Assembly: GCA_902538155.1 (NCBI GenBank)
Contig: CACBDX010000009.1
Span: 1 to 39,955 of the forward strand
Reading direction: 5' to 3'
Source: an uncultured Alphaproteobacteria bacterium
GTDB taxonomy: Bacteria > Pseudomonadota > Alphaproteobacteria > HIMB59 > GCA-002718135
Length of the DNA: 39,955 bases
The translations under genes were made by a program, and so were the position numbers. The notes under the pieces were generated by a model. That model saw nothing but the letters and a program-made list of their open reading frames with translations. It was not told the DNA's origin and did no database searches. Positions 21,096 through 31,922 of this stretch are shown here, piece after piece. Every line of letters begins with the position of its first letter. The stretch's first letter is position 1.

Positions 21096-21826
21096 TACAG
21101 TTTATAGCCAGTATGTATAGCTACAATTCCATTAAATAGATTAATAGTTTCGACTTTAGTAAATCCGCAATCACTTAGATTTTTGCTAAGTTCTTCTTGT
21201 GATGGAAACAAATCAATACTTTCACTTAAATAGTTATAAGCATTCTTATCTTTAGCAACTATTTCTCCTAACAGAGGTAAAATCTTTGATTTATAAATTT
21301 TATATGAACTTGATATCAAAGATGATTTAGGTGTACTAAATTCTAAGCAACAATATTTACCACCAGGTTTAAGAACTCTGTAAGCCTCTTTTATAGATAA
21401 TAAATAATCCGTCACATTTCTTAAACAGAAAGAAATAGTATATTTATCAAAAAAATTATTTTCAAAATTTAACTTTTCAGCATTACCAATAAAATATTTT
21501 ATATTTTTATCTTTTTTTAATTTTTTTCTTCCTTCTAATAACATTTCTTCATTTAAATCCAAAAGATAAAGACTGGCTGATAAATTTTCTTTTAAAATTT
21601 CGCTAGCAATATCACCTGAACCAGAACCAACATCCAAGATGATTTCATTTTCTTTTAGATCAACAGTCTCTACAAATCTCTTTTTCCATAATCGATGCAT
21701 GCCTAAACTCATTAAATCATTCATTAAATCATAGCTTGGAGCTACGCTTGAAAATACATTCTGCACAAGTTTAGTCTTTTGTTTTGAATTTACTTTTGTA
21801 TAACCAAAATTGTAATCTTTTTTCAT
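21095..21826 (-). CDS. ubiE: Ubiquinone/menaquinone biosynthesis methyltransferase UbiE
   Basis: 'VQNVFSSVAPSYDLMNDLMSLGMHRLWKK', 'ILDVGSGSGDIA', 'EAYRVLKPGGKYCCLEFSTP'. Confidence 0.96.
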   Translation of the reverse strand: MKKDYNFGYTKVNSKQKTKLVQNVFSSVAPSYDLMNDLMSLGMHRLWKKRFVETVDLKENEIILDVGSGSGDIASEILKENLSASLYLLDLNEEMLLEGRKKLKKDKNIKYFIGNAEKLNFENNFFDKYTISFCLRNVTDYLLSIKEAYRVLKPGGKYCCLEFSTPKSSLISSSYKIYKSKILPLLGEIVAKDKNAYNYLSESIDLFPSQEELSKNLSDCGFTKVETINLFNGIVAIHTGYKL

Positions 21827-21827
21827 T

Positions 21828-22646
21828 ATGCCGGAACTACCTGAAGTTGAAACTACAATTAAAGGACTTAGAGTAATATTGAATCAAAAAATATCTAATG
21901 TCAAAATTCATACATTGAAACTACGTTTTAAAATTCCTAATAATATAATTAATATACTACGTAACTCCAAGATATCCAACCTAAGACGCATAGCAAAGTT
22001 CATTATCATTGATTTAGATACGGATTATTCCCTAGTAATACATCTAGGAATGTCAGGAAGATTAAAAGTTATTAGTAAAAGCTACAAAAGAATAAAACAT
22101 GATCATTTTGTAATATACTTTTTAAGTAAACAGATACTTGTTTATCATGATCCAAGGAAATTTGGATTTATAGATATATTACAAACACAAGATCTACAAA
22201 AACAAACATATATATCAAGTTTGGGTATAGATGCTCTGAGTCCAAATCTTACTGCACAAATGATATTTGAAAAAATTTCAAAATCTGAAGTACCAATTAA
22301 ACAAATTTTACTAAATCAAAAATTAATTGCTGGAATAGGAAACATTTATGCTTCTGAAATATTATTTGATGCTAAAATTTCACCACTTATTTTAGGTAAA
22401 GATTTAAAAATTAGTCTCATTATGAAACTAATTAAGTCTACTAGAAAAATTTTAAAGAAGGCAATTAAATCCGGAGGTTCAAGTATAAGAGATTATAGAT
22501 CTACTGATGGTACATTAGGAAATTTTCAGTCTAATTTTAAAGTTTATAACAAAGAAGGAAAAAAAATAGGGAATGACGAGGTCAAAAAAATTGTTCAGTA
22601 TGGAAGATCTACATTTTATTGCCCTAAACTTCAAAATAATAAGTAA
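21828..22646 (+). CDS. mutM: Formamidopyrimidine-DNA glycosylase (MutM/Fpg) with degenerate C-terminal zinc finger
   Basis: N-terminal 'MPELPEVETTIKGL', 'HLGMSGRLKV', 'GIGNIYASEILFDAKISP'; C-terminus 'YGRSTFYCPKLQNNK'. Confidence 0.95.
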   Translation: MPELPEVETTIKGLRVILNQKISNVKIHTLKLRFKIPNNIINILRNSKISNLRRIAKFIIIDLDTDYSLVIHLGMSGRLKVISKSYKRIKHDHFVIYFLSKQILVYHDPRKFGFIDILQTQDLQKQTYISSLGIDALSPNLTAQMIFEKISKSEVPIKQILLNQKLIAGIGNIYASEILFDAKISPLILGKDLKISLIMKLIKSTRKILKKAIKSGGSSIRDYRSTDGTLGNFQSNFKVYNKEGKKIGNDEVKKIVQYGRSTFYCPKLQNNK

Positions 22647-22664
22647 TTATTTAATAAATATTAA

Positions 22665-22692
22665 TTGACTTAATTTATTTTGAATTTATAGC
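22665..22692 (+). promoter_or_regulatory. Putative rpsT promoter (TTGACT-N16-TATAGC)
   Basis: -35 TTGACT 22665-22670 and -10 TATAGC 22687-22692; predicted start lies at or next to the rpsT ATG (22699). Confidence 0.4.
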
Positions 22693-22698
22693 ACGCAT

Positions 22699-22959
22699 AT
22701 GGCTAACCATGTTTCGGCAAAAAAAAGATCTAGGCAGAACAAAACTAGAAATACTGTTAATTCTCAATACCTATCTAAGTTTAGAAACGCTCTAAATAAA
22801 TTTAAATCTTCTGTCGAAGCAAAAAATGAGGAAGAAATTCAAAAATCCTTTAGTAGTGTCAACTCAATAATGGCTAAAGCGTCAAAAAAAGGTATTTTCA
22901 AAAAGGAATACATATCCAGAAAGTTATCCTCTTTATCAAAACATATTTCAAAAAAATAA
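22699..22959 (+). CDS. rpsT: 30S ribosomal protein S20
   Basis: 'MANHVSAKKRSRQNKTRNTVNSQYLSKFRNALNKF'; upstream of dnaA. Confidence 0.96.
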   Translation: MANHVSAKKRSRQNKTRNTVNSQYLSKFRNALNKFKSSVEAKNEEEIQKSFSSVNSIMAKASKKGIFKKEYISRKLSSLSKHISKK

Positions 22960-23038
22960 ATTTTTTTTTATTTTTTCACTTTTCTTCTTGCTAAAAATAC
23001 TTAAAGGGTATTGATTAAGTAATTTAATTTGGTGATTC

Positions 23039-23071
23039 AATTTTACGTCTTTTGATTTTTTGCGTAAAATT
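23039..23071. promoter_or_regulatory. Inverted repeat overlapping putative dnaA promoter
   Basis: AATTTTACG (23039-23047) / CGTAAAATT (23063-23071), perfect 9-bp arms, 15-nt spacer; TTTACG-N17-TAAAAT reads as a -35/-10 pair inside the arms. Confidence 0.5.
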
Positions 23072-23103
23072 AATAAAGTAAAAAATCGTCGTGTTGGGGG
23101 AAA

Positions 23104-24498
23104 ATGGATAATACGTCTGCTACGTTTGATGAAAGTAAATGGTTATCCTTTAAAAAGAATATAAAAAAAAACGTAGGTGAATCAGCATTTAATAATTGGT
23201 TAAAGCATTTAAATTATGTTTCGTTGGAAGAGACAACAATTACATTTTCTGTTCCTACTAAATTTTTAAGAGATTGGATAGTAAACAATTACTCCGATAA
23301 AATTAAAAGTGAAGCCAAAAACCAAGAAACCAAAATAGATACAATAAAATTTGTAGTTAAGCCTTCAGGGGGTAGGATAGTTCCTGGTACAACTAGAACA
23401 ATTAAAAGTAGTGACAATCATTGGAAATCAACTATGGATTTAAGATCCAATCAATCCTCTACGTATCCTAATGAATTTGGAGCTCCTCTGGATCCTAGAT
23501 TTACCTTTGAAAACTTTGTTGTTGGCAAACCTAACGAACTAGCTTTTGCAGCATCTCAGAGAGTATCAGAAGCTGATAAAATTACTTTCAACCCACTTTT
23601 TTTATGTGGTGGAGTAGGTTTAGGAAAAACACATCTTATGCATGCAATAGGTTGGAAAATAAAACAGCAACAACCTGAAAGAAAAGTTATTTACCTTTCA
23701 GCTGAGAAATTTATGTATCAATTTGTACGTGCATTAAGATACAAGGATACATCAGCTTTTAAAGAACAATTTAGATCAATTGATGTTTTAATGATAGATG
23801 ATGTTCAGTTTATTAGTGGCAAAGATAATACTCAAGAAGAATTCTTTCATACCTTCAATGCATTAATAGAGCAAAATAAACAAATTGTTATTTCTGCAGA
23901 TAAAACGCCAACTGATCTTGATGGAGTTCAAGAAAGATTAAAATCTAGACTTGGTTGTGGTTTAGTTGCAGATATCCACCCAACAACTTATGAGTTAAGA
24001 CTAGGGATACTAATAGAAAAAGCACACAAAAGGGGAGTAGAAATACCTCCAAAAGTTTTAGAGTTTCTATCACATCGAATTATTTCAAACGTAAGAGAGA
24101 TGGAAGGAGCGCTTAATAGGCTAGTAGCACATGCAACTTTAGTGGGAACTTCAATTACTGTTGAAACTGCTCAACTCGTTCTTCAAGATTTATTAAAGTC
24201 ATCAAACAAAAAAATTACTATAGAAGAAATACAAAAAAAGGTTGCTGAGCATTTTAATATTAGAATTACTGACATGCATTCACCTAGAAGATCAAGATCT
24301 GTTGCAAGACCAAGACAAATTGCAATGTATCTTGCAAAATCTATAACATCAAGATCTTTACCAGAGATTGGAAGGAAGTTTGGAGGCAGAGATCATACAA
24401 CTGTAATGCACGCCGTTAAAAAAATAGAAGAACTTAAGCTATCTGATGTTAATTTTAATGAAGATCTAGAATTATTAAAAAGACTGATAGATTCTTAA
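23104..24498 (+). CDS. dnaA: Chromosomal replication initiator protein DnaA
   Basis: Walker A 'LFLCGGVGLGKTHLMHAIG', 'VLMIDDVQFISGKDNTQEEFFHTFN', C-terminal 'SRSLPEIGRKFGGRDHTTVMHAVKKI'. Confidence 0.98.
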   Translation: MDNTSATFDESKWLSFKKNIKKNVGESAFNNWLKHLNYVSLEETTITFSVPTKFLRDWIVNNYSDKIKSEAKNQETKIDTIKFVVKPSGGRIVPGTTRTIKSSDNHWKSTMDLRSNQSSTYPNEFGAPLDPRFTFENFVVGKPNELAFAASQRVSEADKITFNPLFLCGGVGLGKTHLMHAIGWKIKQQQPERKVIYLSAEKFMYQFVRALRYKDTSAFKEQFRSIDVLMIDDVQFISGKDNTQEEFFHTFNALIEQNKQIVISADKTPTDLDGVQERLKSRLGCGLVADIHPTTYELRLGILIEKAHKRGVEIPPKVLEFLSHRIISNVREMEGALNRLVAHATLVGTSITVETAQLVLQDLLKSSNKKITIEEIQKKVAEHFNIRITDMHSPRRSRSVARPRQIAMYLAKSITSRSLPEIGRKFGGRDHTTVMHAVKKIEELKLSDVNFNEDLELLKRLIDS

Positions 24499-24521
24499 TT
24501 CTTTTTATCATATGTTTAGAT

Positions 24522-25637
24522 ATGAAATTTAAAATATCACGCTCAATTTTTTTTAAAACATTATCGCATTTACAAGGTATAGTTGATAAAAAAAATTCAC
24601 TTCCAATTTTAGCAAATATTTTAATTGAAGCTAAAAATAACCAACTTATATTATCGTCAACAGATATGGATATATCATTAGTAGAAAAAATTAATTGTAA
24701 TGTTATGGAAAATGGAGCTACTACTATTAATTCACAAATACTTTATGATATTGTCAGAAAAATAGATGACACTAGTGAAATAGAAATTATTTCTAATAAT
24801 GGCAAGTTGCTTACATTAAGATCAGAGGGTTCAAGATTCTCCTTAGCATGCTTACCTAAAGAAGATTATCCAATGATTGAAATGGATTATACAGAAGCCA
24901 ATATTGTCTTAAATTCAAAAATTATCTTTAAGTTAATAGATAAAACAAAATTTGCTATTTCTAATGAAGAAACAAGGTATTTTTTAAATGGTTTATATTT
25001 TAATGTTACAAATGAAGAAAATAAAAATATACTTACTTTAGTTGGCACTGATGGTCATAGACTAGCCAAGTTTAGTCACAAACTCGAAGGGCAATTAGAT
25101 AATTTTTCAGGAGTAATAATACCAAAAAAAACAATTTATGAATTATCAAAATTATTATCAGAAATAGACAGTGAAATTAAAATTTCTATTAGTTCAAATA
25201 AAATAGTCTTCATTATTGGAGATATAATTTTTATTTCTAAATTGATTGATGGAAGCTTTCCTGATTATAAAAGAGTTATTCCAAAGGATAACAAAAATAT
25301 TTTAAAAATTAATAGAGGTAAATTATTATCTGCCGTAGACAGAGTGAGTACAATAGCTAACGAAAAATCACCTGTAATCAAGTTTAAATTATTACAAAAT
25401 GTTCTAAATTTAAACACTATTAACAACGAAAGCAGTACTGCTTCAGAAGATTTAAAGATAGAATATGAAGGTGATGAAATTGAAATTGGTTTTAATTCAA
25501 AATATATAATGGATATAATTAATAATTTAGATGATAATGAAATATCAATTAGTTTAAAAGACAATAAATCTCCAGTAATTGCTCAAGAGAACTCCAATTC
25601 AAACCTTGTATATGTTTTAATGCCAATGAGAGTTTAA
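24522..25637 (+). CDS. dnaN: DNA polymerase III beta subunit (sliding clamp)
   Basis: 'LPILANILIEAKNNQLILSSTDMDISL', 'LVGTDGHRLAKFSH', C-terminal 'VYVLMPMRV'; between dnaA and recF. Confidence 0.97.
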   Translation: MKFKISRSIFFKTLSHLQGIVDKKNSLPILANILIEAKNNQLILSSTDMDISLVEKINCNVMENGATTINSQILYDIVRKIDDTSEIEIISNNGKLLTLRSEGSRFSLACLPKEDYPMIEMDYTEANIVLNSKIIFKLIDKTKFAISNEETRYFLNGLYFNVTNEENKNILTLVGTDGHRLAKFSHKLEGQLDNFSGVIIPKKTIYELSKLLSEIDSEIKISISSNKIVFIIGDIIFISKLIDGSFPDYKRVIPKDNKNILKINRGKLLSAVDRVSTIANEKSPVIKFKLLQNVLNLNTINNESSTASEDLKIEYEGDEIEIGFNSKYIMDIINNLDDNEISISLKDNKSPVIAQENSNSNLVYVLMPMRV

Positions 25638-25640
25638 CAT

Positions 25641-29185
<3,545 letters not shown>

Positions 29186-29191
29186 TTTTTA

Positions 29192-30421
29192 ATGAACACC
29201 ATCTTACTTGGAAATCTAATTAAAATTAGATGGATAGCAATATTTGGTCAAGTATTAGCAGTTTTATTTGTATCATTTATTATAAAAATTCAAATTCCTT
29301 TTTTCGAAACTCTTTCAATAATTTTATTATCTGTAGGAGTAAATTTTTATTCTTACTATGAAGAAAGAAAGAATAAATCTATAAGTAATTCAAAAGCATT
29401 TTCTTATTTACTTTTTGATACGTTACAATTAGGTTTTTTGCTTTTTCTGACTGGTGGAATTATTAATCCATTTTCCATACTAATTTTAGCACCAGTCATT
29501 ACATCAGCTTCATATCTACCAGCATTAATGACTGTTATTCTCTCGACAATATCTATTCTAATTATCATATTATTAAATTTTTATTTTATTCCACTTGATT
29601 TAGGCCCTAAATTTTACTTACCAGAGATTTATAGTTTTGGATTAATTTCAGCATTAATTATCACAGTAATTTTTATAGCTATTTATGCCTATTTATTTGC
29701 AAGTTCTTCAAGACAAATTTCTAATGCCCTATCCATTTCTAAACTACAAATTTTGAATCAAAAGAAGATGACTGAGGTAGGTTCATTAAGTGCAGCTGCT
29801 GCTCATGAATTAGGCACACCACTTAACACGATCTTTTTAGTTTTAAATGACTTGCTAAAAGAAAAAAAATTGATTGAAGATCAAAATATTGCAAAGGATA
29901 TTATCCTATTAAAATCACAAGCAGAAAGATGTAAAGAAATATTACAAAGATTTTCAAAAAACCCTTTAAATTTAAAAGACGAATTTTTAGACAAAGTAAA
30001 AATATCTGATTTGATTAAAATAAACTTTGATAAATTTAATAAAGATAAAAAATTAATATTAGAAATTATTCCTTCAGATTATGAACCTGAAATAATTTAC
30101 AAAGATGAAATAATGTATGCCTTGGGTAATATTATTCAAAATGCGATATTTTACTCTGAAAGTTTTATAAAAGTCCAACTAAATTATCAAAAATTAATTG
30201 TTACTATTATCATAACTGATGATGGCAGCGGGTTTTCTAAAGATATTATTGATAAATTAGGGGAACCATATGTTTCAAAAAATAAAAATGGCATGGGGCT
30301 TGGCATATTTATAGCAAAAAACCTAATTGAAAATATGGGTGGTAATATTAAATTTTATAACTCTAAAGATAATAAAGCTATTGTTGAAATTATTTTTGAT
30401 AACTCTATCTTAAATATATGA
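29192..30421 (+). CDS. regB: RegB/PrrB/ActS-type redox sensor histidine kinase
   Basis: Six predicted TM helices; quinone-site motif GGxxNPF as 'GGIINPF'; H-box 'AAAHELGTPLNTIF'; cysteine in 'SQAERCKEIL'; followed by regA. Confidence 0.9.
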   Translation: MNTILLGNLIKIRWIAIFGQVLAVLFVSFIIKIQIPFFETLSIILLSVGVNFYSYYEERKNKSISNSKAFSYLLFDTLQLGFLLFLTGGIINPFSILILAPVITSASYLPALMTVILSTISILIIILLNFYFIPLDLGPKFYLPEIYSFGLISALIITVIFIAIYAYLFASSSRQISNALSISKLQILNQKKMTEVGSLSAAAAHELGTPLNTIFLVLNDLLKEKKLIEDQNIAKDIILLKSQAERCKEILQRFSKNPLNLKDEFLDKVKISDLIKINFDKFNKDKKLILEIIPSDYEPEIIYKDEIMYALGNIIQNAIFYSESFIKVQLNYQKLIVTIIITDDGSGFSKDIIDKLGEPYVSKNKNGMGLGIFIAKNLIENMGGNIKFYNSKDNKAIVEIIFDNSILNI

Positions 30422-30945
30422 ATATGAAATTGCTTATAGTGGATGATGACCTGCCTTTTAGAGAAAGATTAACAAGGTCTATGGAAAAAAAAGGGTTTGA
30501 AGTTACTTCTTCTCCTGGTTTTAAAGACTCATTGACAAAAGTATATGAGAGTAATTTTGACTATGCAGTTGTTGATATGAGATTGGAAGACGGGTCTGGA
30601 TTAGAATTGGTAAAAGAATTACAAAAAATTAGCCCAAAAACTAAATCTTTGCTTTTGACCGGTTATGGTAATATCGCTACTGCTGTAGCAGCAATAAAAT
30701 CTGGAGCTATAGATTACTTACCCAAGCCAGCCGAAATTGATCAAATCTATGATGCTCTAACTAATTCGAAAGAAGCTCTTCCTCCTCCACCTGAAAACCC
30801 TATGACAGCTGATAGGATAAGGTGGGAACATATACAAAGAGTATTTATACAATGTAATAGAAATGTTTCTGAGACTGCTAGGAGATTAAGGATGCATAGA
30901 CGTACCTTACAGAGAATTTTAAATAAACACGCTCCTAGAGAATAA
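30418..30945 (+). CDS. regA: RegA/PrrA/ActR-type response regulator
   Basis: 'LLIVDDDLPFRERLTRSMEKKGFEV', 'DYAVVDMRLEDGSGLELV', 'AIDYLPKPAE', HTH 'RIRWEHIQRVFIQCNRNVSETARRLRMHRRTLQRILNKHAPRE'. Confidence 0.93.
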   Translation: MNMKLLIVDDDLPFRERLTRSMEKKGFEVTSSPGFKDSLTKVYESNFDYAVVDMRLEDGSGLELVKELQKISPKTKSLLLTGYGNIATAVAAIKSGAIDYLPKPAEIDQIYDALTNSKEALPPPPENPMTADRIRWEHIQRVFIQCNRNVSETARRLRMHRRTLQRILNKHAPRE

Positions 30946-30964
30946 CTAAATAATCTTTAAAACT

Positions 30965-31891
30965 TTATTTATCTTTAATTACCTTTATAAAAACATCCTC
31001 CAAATCTCCTTCGGATGTATTAATTTCACTGAAACCAATTTGATTTGCAATAAGTATATCAATAATATTTTTAATATTAGTTTTATTTTTATCATAACTT
31101 AATTTCAAAATATTATTAGCAAGAACTGGTTTATAATCATTTAATTGATTAGGTATTAATTTTTTTCCTTCCAAGACAAATGAAACTGTTTTAGTAGAAA
31201 TAATATTTAGTAAGTCATTTTTTGAACCCTCAATAATTTTTTTACCATGATTAATTATTGAAATATTGTCACACAAATTTTCTGCCTCTTCTAAATAATG
31301 TGTAGTTAAACATACTGTTTTTCCCTGTTTACTTATTCTTTTTATATAATCCCAAACAGAGGTTCTAATATCAATATCTACACCAGCTGTTGGTTCATCC
31401 AAAATAATGATTTCAGGATCGTGCACTAATGCTTTACCAATTAATAATCTCCTTCTCATACCTCCTGACAAGGTTCTGGCATACGCATTTCGTTGATCAG
31501 TTAATTTTAAATTTTCTAAAATTTCATCAGTTTTCCTTTTCCTTTTTGGTACACCATATAAACCTGCTTGTAGCTCTAATAATTCTGCAGGAGAAAAAAA
31601 GGGGTCTATATTAAGTTCTTGGGGAACTATACCAATTTTAAATTTACTTAATTTAGTATTTTTATCTATATCAATTCCACAAATACTGACTTGACCTGAG
31701 TTTTTTTTAACCAAACCTCCAAGCACATTAATAAATGTTGATTTTCCGGCACCATTTGGACCTAATAAACCATGAATTACCCCTCTTTTGATAGTAATAC
31801 TAAAATCTATCAAAGCTTTAACTTCCTGATTTTTTTGTAAGAAAGTTTTATTTACATTTTTAGCTTCTATTGAATATTTATAATCTGACAT
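30965..31891 (-). CDS. ABC transporter ATP-binding protein (CcmA/NatA-type), no permease in window
   Basis: Walker A 'GLLGPNGAGKSTFINVLGG', signature 'LSGGMRRRLLIGKALVHDPEIIILDEPTAGVD'. Confidence 0.93.
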   Translation of the reverse strand: MSDYKYSIEAKNVNKTFLQKNQEVKALIDFSITIKRGVIHGLLGPNGAGKSTFINVLGGLVKKNSGQVSICGIDIDKNTKLSKFKIGIVPQELNIDPFFSPAELLELQAGLYGVPKRKRKTDEILENLKLTDQRNAYARTLSGGMRRRLLIGKALVHDPEIIILDEPTAGVDIDIRTSVWDYIKRISKQGKTVCLTTHYLEEAENLCDNISIINHGKKIIEGSKNDLLNIISTKTVSFVLEGKKLIPNQLNDYKPVLANNILKLSYDKNKTNIKNIIDILIANQIGFSEINTSEGDLEDVFIKVIKDK

Positions 31892-31922
31892 TTTATTAGA
31901 ATCTTATATATTTAAATTTACT

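Noticed and set aside
22960-23103. rpsT-dnaA gap as replication origin
   Set aside because: The gene cluster is origin-like, but the 144-nt gap has no consensus DnaA box cluster that I can see. GC-skew over the whole chromosome would be needed.
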